Of a stretch of 64,000 nt of DNA, positions 42,886 through 51,491 are shown piece after piece. Positions within the stretch are counted from its first letter, which is position 1. The number at the start of each line of letters is the position of its first letter. The stretch covers positions 365,985 through 429,984 of the forward strand of contig NZ_BMUY01000010.1 of the NCBI RefSeq assembly GCF_014650435.1, read 5' to 3'. A program made the translations under genes and the position numbers. The notes beneath the pieces were generated by a model that was not told where the DNA came from, searched no databases, and saw only the letters and a program-made list of their open reading frames with translations. Origin of the DNA: Streptomyces tendae (GTDB lineage: Bacteria > Actinomycetota > Actinomycetes > Streptomycetales > Streptomycetaceae).

Positions 42886-44508
42886 TCAGCCCTTGAGCTG
42901 CTCGTACGCCGGCAGCGTCAGGAAGTCGGCGTAGTCCTCGTCGAGCGACACCGTGAGCAGCAGGTCGTGGGCCTGCTGCCAGTTGCCGGCCGCGAAGGCC
43001 TCGTCGCCGATCTCGGCGCGGATGTTCGCCAGCTCCTCGGCGGCGACCTTGCGGGCCAGGCCGGCGGTGACCTGCTCGCCGTTGTCGAGGACGACCTCCG
43101 CGTTGATCCACTGCCAGATCTGCGAGCGGGAGATCTCGGCGGTGGCCGCGTCCTCCATCAGGTTGAAGATGGCGACCGCGCCGAGGCCGCGCAGCCACGC
43201 CTCGATGTAGCGGATGCCGACCTGGACGGCGTTGACGAGACCGGCGTAGGTCGGCTTGGCGTCCAGGGAGTCGACGGCGATGAGGTCGGCGGCCTTGACG
43301 TCGACGTCCTCGCGCAGCCGGTCCTTCTGGTTCGGCTTGTCGCCGAGGACCTTGTCGAAGGACTCCATGGCGATCGGGACCAGGTCGGGGTGGGCGACCC
43401 AGGAGCCGTCGAAGCCGTCGCCGGCCTCGCGGTCCTTGTCGGCGCGGACCTTCTCGAAGGCGACCTTGTTGACCTCGGCGTCGCGGCGCGAGGGGATGAA
43501 GGCCGCCATGCCGCCGATCGCGTGCGCGCCCCGCTTGTGGCAGGTGCGGACGAGGAGTTCGGTGTACGCCCGCATGAACGGGGCGGTCATCGTCACGGCG
43601 TTGCGGTCCGGCAGGACGAACTTGGCGCCGCCGTCACGGAAGTTCTTGACGATGGAGAACAGGTAGTCCCAGCGCCCCGCGTTCAGGCCGGAGGCGTGGT
43701 CGCGCAGTTCGTAGAGGATCTCCTCCATCTCGTACGCGGCCGTGATCGTCTCGATCAGGACGGTGGCACGCACCGTGCCCTGCGGGATGCCGACGTAGTC
43801 CTGCGCGAAGACGAACACCTCGTTCCACAGGCGCGCCTCCAGGTGGGACTCGGTCTTCGGGAGGTAGAAGTACGGGCCCTTGCCGAGGTCCAGCAGACGC
43901 TGTGCGTTGTGGAAGAAGTACAGGCCGAAGTCGACCAGGGCGCCGGGGACCGGACGGCCGTCCACCTGGAGGTGGCGCTCGTCGAGGTGCCAGCCGCGGG
44001 GACGCATGACGACCGTCGCCAGTTCGGCGTCCGGGCGCAGGGCGTACGACTTGCCGGTGCGCTCGTCGGTGAAGTCGATGGTGCGGGTGTAGGCCGAGGC
44101 CAGGTTGAGCTGGCCGAGGACCACGTTCTCCCAGGTCGGCGCGGAGGCGTCCTCGAAGTCCGCGAGCCACACCTTCGCGCCCGAGTTGAGCGCGTTGATG
44201 GTCATCTTGCGGTCGGTGGGGCCGGTGATCTCGACGCGGCGGTCCTGCAGTGCGGCCGGAGCGGGGGCCACCTTCCAGGAGTCGTCCGCGCGGATCGCGG
44301 CGGTCTCCGGGAGGAAGTCGAGCGTGGAGGTGCGGGCGATCTCGGCGCGGCGCTCCGCACGGCGGGCGAGGAGCTCGTCACGCCGGGGCGTGAACCGCCG
44401 GTGCAGCTCGGCCACGAAGGCGAGCGCCGCATCGGTGAGGACCTCCTCCTGCCGGGGCAGGGGCTCGGCGTCGACGATGGCCAGCGTGGACGGCGCTGGT
44501 GCGGACAT
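42886..44508 (-). CDS. aceB: Malate synthase A
   Basis: Condenses glyoxylate with acetyl-CoA to malate. 540 aa, the length of malate synthase A. Signature regions: KVWLADFEDASAPTWENV (Mg and glyoxylate site; ~110-127), the Arg in VVMRPRGWHLDERH (~168-180), KTESHLEARLWNEVF, VLIETITAAYEMEEILYELR with the metal Glu, and the C-terminal catalytic Asp region MEDAATAEISRSQIWQW. Its upstream region carries a promoter (TTGAAG, 17 bp, TACTAT) with both operator families, tying it to glyoxylate from allantoin rather than to a glyoxylate-shunt operon: no isocitrate lyase is seen. Identity is very secure. Confidence 0.97.
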   Translation of the reverse strand: MSAPAPSTLAIVDAEPLPRQEEVLTDAALAFVAELHRRFTPRRDELLARRAERRAEIARTSTLDFLPETAAIRADDSWKVAPAPAALQDRRVEITGPTDRKMTINALNSGAKVWLADFEDASAPTWENVVLGQLNLASAYTRTIDFTDERTGKSYALRPDAELATVVMRPRGWHLDERHLQVDGRPVPGALVDFGLYFFHNAQRLLDLGKGPYFYLPKTESHLEARLWNEVFVFAQDYVGIPQGTVRATVLIETITAAYEMEEILYELRDHASGLNAGRWDYLFSIVKNFRDGGAKFVLPDRNAVTMTAPFMRAYTELLVRTCHKRGAHAIGGMAAFIPSRRDAEVNKVAFEKVRADKDREAGDGFDGSWVAHPDLVPIAMESFDKVLGDKPNQKDRLREDVDVKAADLIAVDSLDAKPTYAGLVNAVQVGIRYIEAWLRGLGAVAIFNLMEDAATAEISRSQIWQWINAEVVLDNGEQVTAGLARKVAAEELANIRAEIGDEAFAAGNWQQAHDLLLTVSLDEDYADFLTLPAYEQLKG

Positions 44509-44590
44509 GAGCTGTCACTTCCTTCAGCGGTGGCACCGGGTGCCAGAGGGTGCGTATGGGGCATTACGCACTCGCCGTGCAGCGGAGTGC

Positions 44591-44643
44591 TTCTGGTCAG
44601 TGGATAGTAGTTTCCTCATCGTGGAACTTCAATGATTTGTTGA
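44591..44643 (-). promoter_or_regulatory. aceB promoter with both operator families
   Basis: Minus-strand TTGAAG (44632-44627), 17-bp spacer, TACTAT (44609-44604). TTCCT-CATCG-TGGAA (44612-44626) fills the spacer; TTCTG-GTCAG-TGGAT (44591-44605) covers the -10 and start, 21 bp away. TCAATGATTTGTTGA (44629-44643) overlaps the -35. Confidence 0.62.
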
Positions 44644-44692
44644 TGTCGAGATTCTCCGGGTCGAGGGAAGGTGGCGCTCGGTGCCACCTTCC

Positions 44693-45340
44693 TCACTCAA
44701 GGTGGACCAGGTCCGCCTCGGTGTCGATGTCGTAGGGCCGGGCCACGTCCCCGCACTCGACGAGGGCGATCTCCGCCTCGTGTTCCCTCAGATAGGCGCG
44801 GGCACCCCGGTCACCGGTGGCGGTCGCCGCGATCCCCGCCCAGTGCGCTGCGCCGAGCAGCACGGGGTGTCCGCGCACGCCCGCGTACGCCGCCGAGACC
44901 AGCGACGTCTCGTCCCGGTACGCGCCGCGCACCCGGGCCATCGCCTCCGCGCCGATGCCGGGCTGGTCCACCAGGCAGACCAGTGCCGCCCGCGCCCCGG
45001 TCCCGGTCCCGGTTCGGGTTCCGGTCCCGGTCAGTGAGTGGAGCCCGGCCCGCAGGGACGAGCCCATGCCCTGTTCCCAGTCGGGGTTGTCCACGAGGAC
45101 GCAGTCGTCGAGCGCCGCCCGCGCGCGCACGTCCTCGGCGCGCGCCCCCAGGACGACGTGCACGCGCGCGCAGCCGGCCGCCCGCAGCGCGCCGACCGCG
45201 TGTTCGACGAGCAGGTGTCCACGGTGTTCGAGCAGTGCCTTGGGACGGCCGCCGAGCCGTCGGCCGCCCCCGGCGGCCAGCAGCAGTCCCGCCACCCGGT
45301 CGCCCACCTGGTCTTCCGTCAGGGCCTCGTTGTCGGTCAT
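44693..45340 (-). CDS. MocA/MobA-like nucleotidyltransferase
   Basis: A 215-aa NTP-transferase-fold protein, most like molybdenum-cofactor cytidylyltransferase. Seen: the glycine loop LLLAAGGGRRLGGRPKALLEH (described; ~20-40) with the conserved Lys, DNPDWEQGMGSSLRAGL (~84-100), LVCLVDQPGI (metal DxP) and GVRGHPVLLGAAHW. A six-base repeat in the DNA gives a TGTGTRTGTGTG insert (~104-115) between two strands. If it is MocA-like, it would serve a xanthine dehydrogenase; none is in the window. It sits between malate synthase and AllR on the genome. Confidence 0.82.
   Translation of the reverse strand: MTDNEALTEDQVGDRVAGLLLAAGGGRRLGGRPKALLEHRGHLLVEHAVGALRAAGCARVHVVLGARAEDVRARAALDDCVLVDNPDWEQGMGSSLRAGLHSLTGTGTRTGTGTGARAALVCLVDQPGIGAEAMARVRGAYRDETSLVSAAYAGVRGHPVLLGAAHWAGIAATATGDRGARAYLREHEAEIALVECGDVARPYDIDTEADLVHLE
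44998..45032. repeat. Hexamer (GGTCCC-type) simple repeat inside CDS
   Basis: About six imperfect copies of GGTCCC/GGTTCC/CGGGTT. It encodes the Thr-Gly run in the nucleotidyltransferase and may vary in copy number. Confidence 0.55.
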
Positions 45341-45502
45341 GCGTCCTGCATACCTGACGGCGCGCCAAACACCCCGGCGCGCGCGGGGTGCACGGAGGTG
45401 TTCCGGAGGCTGAATTTCGGTCCGCGCGCTGGCGCGTCCGGTGCGGGGTGGCGTTTACTGGCCCGCGCACAACGGGGTGCGAGGGGGAGGGCGGGGAGGG
45501 CT

Positions 45503-45829
45503 GTGTTGCGGAGCTTGGGGCAGAGCTTGGGGCAGAGGCACGTGACCGTCGGCGACGAGGACGTGAGGGTGGTGGCACTGCGTACCGCGGTGTCCCGGCT
45601 GCGCCGCCAACTCGCCCTGCTGCCCGCCGACTTCCCGGACCGCGGCATCGCGGAGGACGAGCTGGCCGACCTCGCCGCCATGGCCGGCCACGGTGTCCCC
45701 GAGGCGCCACGGCTGCGCCGCTCCCTGCTGCTGATAGCCGGTGCCATCGGCTCCGTCAGCGCCCTGAAGCCGGGGCTGACGGAGGTCCGTCACGCGGTGG
45801 AGCTCTTCGGGGACCCGCCGCGCCGCTGA
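45503..45829 (+). CDS. DUF5955-like small protein
   Basis: A 108-aa protein with the actinobacterial DUF5955 layout: ALRTAVSRLRRQLALLPADFPDRGIAEDELADLAAM (described; ~25-60), then APRLRRSLLLIAGAIGSVSALKPGL and AVELFG. It has no catalytic motif and a hydrophobic helix near residue 80. Start GTG 45503 is chosen because GGGAGGG lies upstream and family members begin with a similar LRSxGQ segment; GTG 45542 is an alternative. A 12-bp direct repeat (GAGCTTGGGGCA) lies at the 5' end. Convergent with allR. Function unknown. Confidence 0.7.
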   Translation: MLRSLGQSLGQRHVTVGDEDVRVVALRTAVSRLRRQLALLPADFPDRGIAEDELADLAAMAGHGVPEAPRLRRSLLLIAGAIGSVSALKPGLTEVRHAVELFGDPPRR

Positions 45830-45854
45830 GCCGCGGGCGCGGGAGGGCGCTGGC

Positions 45855-46676
45855 TCAGGCGGCCGGGCTGCCGTTCGAGCCGTTCGCGCCGTTCGAGGTC
45901 AGCAGGGCATGGGACAGCTCCGCCGCCACCTGCTGGAGCAGGGGCACGATCCGGTCGGTCGCGGCCTCGGTGACACGGCCCGCGGGACCGGAGATCGAGA
46001 TGGCCGCCGCGGTGGGGGAGTCCGGCACCGAGACGGCCAGGCAGCGCACCCCGATCTCCTGCTCGTTGTCGTCGATCGCGTAGCCCTGGCGCCGCACGTC
46101 CTCGAGCGCCGCGATGAAGCCGTCCGGCGTGGTGATCGTCTTGTCGGTCGCGGCCGGCATGCCGGTACGGCCCAGCAGGGCCCGCACCTCGTCCGCCGGG
46201 AAGTCCGCGAGCAGTGCCTTGCCGACGCCCGTGGAGTGCGGCAGGACGCGCCGGCCGACCTCGGTGAACATCCGCATCGAGTGCTTGGACGGCACCTGGG
46301 CGACGTACACGATCTCGTCCCCGTCGAGCAGCGCCATGTTCGCCGTCTCGCCGGTCTCCTCGACCAGGCGGGCCAGGTGCGGGCGCGCCCAGGTGCCCAG
46401 CAGCCGGGAGGCGGACTCGCCGAGGCGGATCAGGCGCGGGCCGAGCGCGTACCGGCGGTTGGGCTGCTGGCGTACGTAGCCGCAGGCCACGAGCGTGCGC
46501 ATCAGGCGGTGGATGGTCGGCAGCGGTAGTCCGCTGCTCGCCGAGAGCTCGCTCAGGCCGACCTCGCCCCCCGCGTCCGCCATCCGTTCGAGCAGGTCGA
46601 AGGCGCGCTCCAGGGACTGGACGCCGCCGGTGGCGGACCTGGCGGAGTCGGTGGTGCTGGCGCTGGACGTCGGCAC
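45855..46676 (-). CDS. allR: IclR-family regulator of allantoin catabolism
   Basis: A 273-aa IclR regulator. The helix-turn-helix is at ~18-72 (VQSLERAFDLLERM, EVGLSELSASSGLPLPTIHRLMRTLVACGYV), followed by the ligand-binding GAF-like domain with GETANMALLDGDEIVYVAQVPS, RVLPHSTGVGKALLADFP and GYAIDDNEQEIGVRCLAVSV, where the Cys is the conserved effector-domain position. It is divergent from allB. Its own promoter carries two operators 21 bp apart, so it should repress itself, and the same sites lie at gcl, hyi and aceB. Known of S. coelicolor AllR: allantoin-related repressor (from memory). Assignment from family and position. Confidence 0.93.
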   Translation of the reverse strand: MPTSSASTTDSARSATGGVQSLERAFDLLERMADAGGEVGLSELSASSGLPLPTIHRLMRTLVACGYVRQQPNRRYALGPRLIRLGESASRLLGTWARPHLARLVEETGETANMALLDGDEIVYVAQVPSKHSMRMFTEVGRRVLPHSTGVGKALLADFPADEVRALLGRTGMPAATDKTITTPDGFIAALEDVRRQGYAIDDNEQEIGVRCLAVSVPDSPTAAAISISGPAGRVTEAATDRIVPLLQQVAAELSHALLTSNGANGSNGSPAA

Positions 46677-46755
46677 GGCACGTTCCTTTCGGGGCTGGCG
46701 GGAGGAAAGAAGCGTACCCGGCGGCCGGTTGACTACCGGCTTGTACGTAGCTACG

Positions 46756-46798
46756 TTCTGCTTGCTGGAATTCTAATTCCGCTTTGTGGAAACGTCCA
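46756..46798 (-). promoter_or_regulatory. allR promoter with tandem operators
   Basis: Minus-strand TGGACG (46798-46793), 17-bp spacer, TAGAAT (46775-46770). TTCCG-CTTTG-TGGAA (46777-46791) lies in the spacer and TTCTG-CTTGC-TGGAA (46756-46770) over the start of transcription, centres 21 bp apart. The layout is the same as at aceB. Confidence 0.68.
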
Positions 46799-46881
46799 GG
46801 GCTGAGCCGTGGGCATGCCTGCACAAAGGGTGCCTCTTGACGGCACGGGAGCGGGAATGAAGACTCCTTCGACAGGAGACT

Positions 46882-46896
46882 TCAACAGAACGTTGA
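46882..46896 (+). promoter_or_regulatory. TCAAC-N5-GTTGA operator before allB
   Basis: TCAACAGAACGTTGA, extended to 17 bp by flanking T and A, 30 bp before the GTG of allB. Its core is like those at the catalase and OHCU promoters. TTGACG at 46837-46842 may be the -35; no good -10 is seen. Confidence 0.6.
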
Positions 46897-46926
46897 AAAA
46901 CTCGGCGGCAGAAAGAGGGGTTTCGG

Positions 46927-48264
46927 GTGTCCGGAGCTGAACTGGTGCTGCGCTCGACGCGCGTCATCACCCCCGAGGGGACACGCGCCGCGTCGATAGC
47001 GGTGACCGGCGGGAAGATCACGGCGGTCCTGCCGTACGACGCGCCCGTCCCGGACGGCGCCCGGCTGGAGGACGTCGGCGACCACGTCGTGCTGCCCGGC
47101 CTGGTCGACACCCACGTGCACGTGAACGACCCCGGCCGCACCGAGTGGGAGGGCTTCTGGACCGCCACCCGCGCCGCGGCCGCCGGCGGCATCACCACCC
47201 TCGTCGACATGCCGCTCAACTCCATCCCGCCCACCACCACGGTCGACAACCTGCGCACCAAGCGCGCGGTCGCCGCCGACAAGGCGCACATCGACGTGGG
47301 CTTCTGGGGCGGCGCCCTGCCGGACAACGTCAAGGACCTGCGCCCGCTGCACGAGGCCGGGGTCTTCGGCTTCAAGGCGTTCCTGTCGCCGTCCGGCGTG
47401 GACGAGTTCCCGCACCTCGACCAGGAACAGCTCGCCCGGTCCCTGGCGGAGATCGCAGCCTTCGACGGCCTGCTGATCGTGCACGCCGAGGACCCGCACC
47501 ACCTGGCCGCGGCCCCGCAGCAGGGCGGCCCCAAGTACACCCACTTCCTCGCCAGCCGGCCGCGCGACGCCGAGGACACCGCGATCGCGACCCTGCTCGC
47601 GCAGGCCAAGCGGTTCAACGCGCGCGTGCACGTCCTCCACCTCTCCTCCAGCGACGCCCTGCCGCTGATCGCCGAGGCCCGCGCCGACGGCGTACAGGTG
47701 ACCGTCGAGACCTGCCCGCACTACCTCACCCTCACCGCCGAGGAAGTGCCGGACGGCGCCAGCGAGTTCAAGTGCTGCCCGCCGATCCGCGAGGCCGCCA
47801 ACCAGGACCTGCTCTGGCAGGCGCTGGCGGACGGCACGATCGACTGCGTCGTCACCGACCACTCCCCGTCCACGGCCGACCTCAAGACCGACGACTTCGC
47901 CACCGCCTGGGGCGGCATCGCCGGTCTCCAGCTCAGCCTGCCGGCCATGTGGACCGCGGCCCGCGGGCGGGGCCTGGGCCTGGAGGACATCGTGCGCTGG
48001 ATGTCGGAGCGCACGGCCGCCCTGGTGGGGCTGGACGCACGCAAGGGCGCCATCGCGCCGGGCCACGACGCGGACTTCGCCGTGCTGGCCCCCGACGAGA
48101 CCTTCACCGTCGACCCGGCCGCCCTCCAGCACCGCAACCGCGTCACCGCGTACGCGGGCAAGACCCTCTACGGCGTCGTGAAGTCCACCTGGCTGCGCGG
48201 CGAGCGCATCGTGGCGGACGGCGCGTTCACCGACCCGAAGGGACAGCTCCTCGACCGGGCCTGA
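46927..48264 (+). CDS. allB: Allantoinase
   Basis: Hydrolyses allantoin to allantoate. A 445-aa amidohydrolase with zinc-site residues: DTHVHVNDPGRTEWEG (HxH, ~61-76), FKAFLSPSG with the carbamylated Lys (~148), LIVHAEDPHHL, VHVLHLSSSDALPL and the Asp in DCVVTDHSPSTAD (~314). The length and the GRTEWEGF segment are those of AllB-type allantoinases. Start GTG 46927 after AGAGGGG. Divergent from allR and followed 64 bp later by allantoicase, probably one operon. Confidence 0.96.
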   Translation: MSGAELVLRSTRVITPEGTRAASIAVTGGKITAVLPYDAPVPDGARLEDVGDHVVLPGLVDTHVHVNDPGRTEWEGFWTATRAAAAGGITTLVDMPLNSIPPTTTVDNLRTKRAVAADKAHIDVGFWGGALPDNVKDLRPLHEAGVFGFKAFLSPSGVDEFPHLDQEQLARSLAEIAAFDGLLIVHAEDPHHLAAAPQQGGPKYTHFLASRPRDAEDTAIATLLAQAKRFNARVHVLHLSSSDALPLIAEARADGVQVTVETCPHYLTLTAEEVPDGASEFKCCPPIREAANQDLLWQALADGTIDCVVTDHSPSTADLKTDDFATAWGGIAGLQLSLPAMWTAARGRGLGLEDIVRWMSERTAALVGLDARKGAIAPGHDADFAVLAPDETFTVDPAALQHRNRVTAYAGKTLYGVVKSTWLRGERIVADGAFTDPKGQLLDRA

Positions 48265-48328
48265 CGCGCCCGGACACTCCCTGAACCCAGTACCCCCCGA
48301 ACAGCCCCGAAAGGAACACCTGATCACC

Positions 48329-49459
48329 GTGACGGCCCAGCAGAACACCTCGTTGGCCAGCTTCACCGGCGACGCCCAGCCCTACGGAGGCGGCGACCCG
48401 TACGCGGACTACCGCACCGCCGACCTCCCCTTCACCCAGTACGCCAACCTTGCCGACCGGCAGCTCGGCGCGGGTGTCGTCGCCGCCAACGACGAGTTCT
48501 TCGCCCAGCGCGAGAACCTGCTGGTGCCCGAGCCCGCCGAGTTCGACCCCGAGCACTTCGGGCACAAGGGCAAGGTCATGGACGGCTGGGAGACCCGCCG
48601 GCGCCGCGGCGTCTCGGCCGAGCAGCCCTGGCCCACCGAGGAGGACCACGACTGGGCGCTGATCCGCCTCGGCGCCCCCGGTGTGATCCGCGGCATCGTC
48701 GTCGACACCGCCCACTTCCGCGGCAACTACCCGCAGGCCGTCTCCGTCGAGGGCGCCTCGGTCGCGGGCTCCCCCTCCCCGCAGGAGCTGCTCGCGGACG
48801 ACGTGAAGTGGACGTCCCTCGTCCCGCGCACCCCGGTGGGCGGCCACGCGGCCAACGGCTTCGCCGTCTCCGCCGAGCAGCGCTTCACCCACCTGCGGCT
48901 CAAGCAGCACCCCGACGGCGGCATCGCCCGCCTGCGGGTGTACGGCGAGGTCGTCCCGGACCCCGCCTGGCTCACCGCGCTGGGCACCTTCGACGTGGTC
49001 GCCCTGGAGAACGGCGGCCAGGTCGAGGACGCCTCCAACCTCTTCTACTCCCCGGCCACCAACACCATCCAGCCGGGCCGCTCCCGCAAGATGGACGACG
49101 GCTGGGAGACCCGCCGCCGCCGCGACCGGGGCAACGACTGGATCCAGTACCGCCTGGTGGACCGCTCGCAGATCCGCGCGATCGAGATCGACACGGCGTA
49201 CCTGAAGGGCAACAGCGCGGGCTGGGCCTCCGTCTCCGTCAAGGACGGCGAGGCGGGCGAGTGGCGCGAGGTGCTCCCGCGCACCCGGATGCAGCCCGAC
49301 ACCAACCACCGCTTCGTCCTCCCGGAGGCGGCCGTCGGCACCCACGCGCGCGTGGACATCTTCCCCGACGGCGGCATCTCCCGGCTGCGTCTGTTCGGCT
49401 CCCTGACCGAGGACGGTGCCGCCCACCTCGCCGCCCGCCACCAGGAACTGGGCGGCTGA
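48329..49459 (+). CDS. alc: Allantoicase
   Basis: Hydrolyses allantoate to ureidoglycolate plus urea. 376 aa with two similar halves, as known for allantoicases: KVMDGWETRRRRG (~87-99) and KMDDGWETRRRRD (~255-267), each followed by WALIRLGAPGVIRGIVVDTAHFRGN / WIQYRLVDRSQIRAIEIDTAYLKGN (described). The duplicated DGWETRRRR and DTAxxxGN motifs are diagnostic. The GTG start follows AAAGGAA. Downstream of allB. Ureidoglycolate lyase, the next step to glyoxylate, was not found in the window. Confidence 0.96.
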   Translation: MTAQQNTSLASFTGDAQPYGGGDPYADYRTADLPFTQYANLADRQLGAGVVAANDEFFAQRENLLVPEPAEFDPEHFGHKGKVMDGWETRRRRGVSAEQPWPTEEDHDWALIRLGAPGVIRGIVVDTAHFRGNYPQAVSVEGASVAGSPSPQELLADDVKWTSLVPRTPVGGHAANGFAVSAEQRFTHLRLKQHPDGGIARLRVYGEVVPDPAWLTALGTFDVVALENGGQVEDASNLFYSPATNTIQPGRSRKMDDGWETRRRRDRGNDWIQYRLVDRSQIRAIEIDTAYLKGNSAGWASVSVKDGEAGEWREVLPRTRMQPDTNHRFVLPEAAVGTHARVDIFPDGGISRLRLFGSLTEDGAAHLAARHQELGG

Positions 49460-49538
49460 CCCGCCACCACGGACCGCGGCGGCCCGCCCGCCGCCGCTCA
49501 CCGAGCCGCGGCAGCCCACCCGCCGCCGCTCACCGACC

Positions 49539-49578
49539 CGCGGGGCGCACCGGCCGGACAGCACCGGTGCGCCCCGCG
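49539..49578. terminator. Bidirectional hairpin terminator after alc
   Basis: Perfect 15-bp stem, CGCGGGGCGCACCGG (49539-49553) and complement (49564-49578), with a 10-nt loop, between the convergent alc and SDR genes. Confidence 0.8.
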
Positions 49579-49617
49579 CGCATGTCCCGGGCGCCTCGTG
49601 CGCGTCCCGGGAGCGGG

Positions 49618-50394
49618 CTACGCCGCGTGGCCGCCGTCCACCGCGAACTCCGCGCCGGTGACGTACGTGGCGGTCGCCAGGTAGGCCACCGTCGACGCCA
49701 CCTCGTCCGCCGTGCCGAAGCGGCCCAGCGCCGTCATGGCCGCCTGCCCCTCCGCGTAGGGCCCGTCCGCCGGGTTCATGTCGGTGTCGATCGGCCCCGG
49801 GTGCACGATGTTCGCCGTGATCCCGCGCGGACCCAGCTCCCTGGCCAGCGCCTTGGTCAGCCCGATCAGCGCCGACTTGCTCGTCGCGTAGAGCGTCCCG
49901 CCGGGCCCCGGCACCCGCTGGGTCATGCAGGTGCCGACGGTGATGATCCGTCCGCCCTCGGTCATCCGGGCGGCGGCCGCCTGCGAGGCCAGGAAGACGC
50001 CGCGGACGTTCACCGCAAGGAGCCGGTCGACATCGGCGGGGGAGAGGCTCTCCAGCGGGCCGAGCAGGCCGAGCCCCACGTTGTTGACCAGCACGTCGAG
50101 GGCGCCGCCGAGCGCCGTGGCGGCCCGCTCCACCGCCCCCGCCGCCTCGGCCGCGTCCGCGGAGTCGGCCCGCAGGGCCACCGCCCGGCGCCCCAGCGCC
50201 TCGGCGGCCCGTACGACGTCCTCGGCCGCGTCCTTGCCGTTCACGTAGGTGAGGGCCACGTCCGCGCCCTCCCGGGCCAGCCGCAGCACGGTCGCCGCGC
50301 CGATGCCCCGGCTGCCGCCGGTCACCAGGGCCGTACGGCCGGACAGGGGAGCGGTGGCGGGGGCCAGTGGGTTCGTGTGCGTGTTCGTGTTCAT
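49618..50394 (-). CDS. Short-chain dehydrogenase/reductase (FabG-like)
   Basis: A 258-aa classical SDR. Cofactor motif ALVTGGSRGIGAATV (~20-34), NNVG at ~100, catalytic Ser region in IITVGTCMTQ (the usual Ser in this position is not obvious; Thr/Cys instead), YATSK (~166-170), and the C-terminal GAEFAVDGGHAA. Similar to FabG-like and 3-oxoacyl reductases. The start is ATG 50394 with GGGATGG upstream; the frame extends beyond but overlaps regulatory sequence. It borders the polyketide genes and may or may not belong to them. Confidence 0.85.
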   Translation of the reverse strand: MNTNTHTNPLAPATAPLSGRTALVTGGSRGIGAATVLRLAREGADVALTYVNGKDAAEDVVRAAEALGRRAVALRADSADAAEAAGAVERAATALGGALDVLVNNVGLGLLGPLESLSPADVDRLLAVNVRGVFLASQAAAARMTEGGRIITVGTCMTQRVPGPGGTLYATSKSALIGLTKALARELGPRGITANIVHPGPIDTDMNPADGPYAEGQAAMTALGRFGTADEVASTVAYLATATYVTGAEFAVDGGHAA

Positions 50395-50482
50395 GGGTCC
50401 ATCCCAGCCGGGCCGCCGGGCCCGTGCTGGCGGTGAACGGACGTCGACCTGAGCGGTGCGCCGTCCGTGTCCTACTGGACGG

Positions 50483-50507
50483 CCCTGGCACCGAGCCGGT
50501 GCCAGGG
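50483..50507. other. Perfect 25-nt palindrome
   Basis: CCCTGGCACCG (50483-50493), AGC, CGGTGCCAGGG (50497-50507) in the divergent region upstream of the hydrolase gene. Hairpin or operator; cannot tell which. Confidence 0.5.
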
Positions 50508-50548
50508 GCGGCGCGATCGGCCCGTCCACCCGCCGCCGCAGGGGCAAC

Positions 50549-50594
50549 TAGGGGGCCGATTGGGGTTTGTCCGCCGGCCCGGCGCGCCTAAAGT
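50549..50594 (+). promoter_or_regulatory. Promoter with TAGGGG-type direct repeats
   Basis: TAGGGG (50549-50554) and TTGGGG (50560-50565), starts 11 bp apart, just before TTGTCC (-35, 50567-50572), 16-bp spacer and TAAAGT (-10, 50589-50594). The 17-bp core matches the one at 55884-55900 at 15 of 17 positions. Confidence 0.5.
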
Positions 50595-50652
50595 CTGCGT
50601 TCGAACGCGGTTGACGAGCGTTTCAGCGCTCCTTGGGGGAGGCAGGCACATC

Positions 50653-51462
50653 ATGAGCGGGAGCGGGTCCTGGGCAGTCCGGACCGACGGGACGGCGGAC
50701 GGCATCGTTCTCGCCGTCGACTTTCCCGGTACGGGACGGCGGGAAGCCGGTTTCACGGATCTTGCCGAACGGCTCGACATTGCGTACGCCCTGTGGGAGA
50801 CGCTGCCCCCGCCGTTGGCCTCAGGGACCACGCTGTCCGGCGCCGAGTGGATCGACCGCTGGATGGCCGGGGTCGAGGCGAGCGGGCGTCCGGTGCGCGC
50901 AGTGATGGGCTTCTGCGCCGCCAGTCCGTACGCGGCCGTCCTGGCACACCGTATCGGGGCGCTGCAGGGCGAGATGCCGGACGTGGTCTTCTTCGACCCG
51001 GACATCCCGCAGGAGTTCTTCCTCTACTGGCAGTACCAGCAGATCATGGAACGCTTCCTGCCAGAGCTGAGCCCCGAGGAAACCGCTGCGGCGCGGCAGC
51101 GCGGCGAACAGGCGCGCGAGCAGGCCGATGACCTCACCGCCCTGGGCGCCGAGCTGAGCCGGTGGTTTCGCGAGTACGGCGAGCCCGCGTGCCGTCGCGC
51201 CGGGCTGGACGACGAGCGTACGGCGGAGTTCCTCGGCGGCTTCACCACTTACGTGTCCTTCGTGTGCGGCTCCAGCCAGATCGCGGAGCAGGAGCCCGAG
51301 GCGTTGGTCGGCGCGTGGTCCACCGCGACCGCCGTGACCTCCGCGGGCAGCGGTGAGGCAGGCCGACTGGTGGCCAAGGAGATCCCCTTCCCCGACATCG
51401 CGCACGTCGACCTGTTGGCGACCGCAGAGGTGGCCGCGACCGTCTCCGCCCTCCTGAAGTGA
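50653..51462 (+). CDS. Thioesterase-like alpha/beta hydrolase
   Basis: A 269-aa protein in an assembly-line context. The nucleophile elbow region reads VMGFCAASPYAAVL (~86-99) with a Cys-Ala-Ala-Ser pattern in place of GxSxG, reminiscent of hydrolases associated with NRPS genes. A second motif is FPDIAHVDLL with a probable active-site His (~250). There is no signal peptide. Start ATG 50653 after GGGGGAGG. The stop overlaps the next frame by GTGA, so the gene is probably coupled to the adenylation protein. An editing or release role is inferred. Confidence 0.7.
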   Translation: MSGSGSWAVRTDGTADGIVLAVDFPGTGRREAGFTDLAERLDIAYALWETLPPPLASGTTLSGAEWIDRWMAGVEASGRPVRAVMGFCAASPYAAVLAHRIGALQGEMPDVVFFDPDIPQEFFLYWQYQQIMERFLPELSPEETAAARQRGEQAREQADDLTALGAELSRWFREYGEPACRRAGLDDERTAEFLGGFTTYVSFVCGSSQIAEQEPEALVGAWSTATAVTSAGSGEAGRLVAKEIPFPDIAHVDLLATAEVAATVSALLK

Positions 51463-51491
51463 CGCCCGCCCCGGACCGCGAGGACGACACC

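Noticed and set aside
42886..44508. Glyoxylate-shunt operon
   Set aside because: Malate synthase is here but no isocitrate lyase gene is in the window; the promoter sites point to allantoin/glyoxylate control instead.
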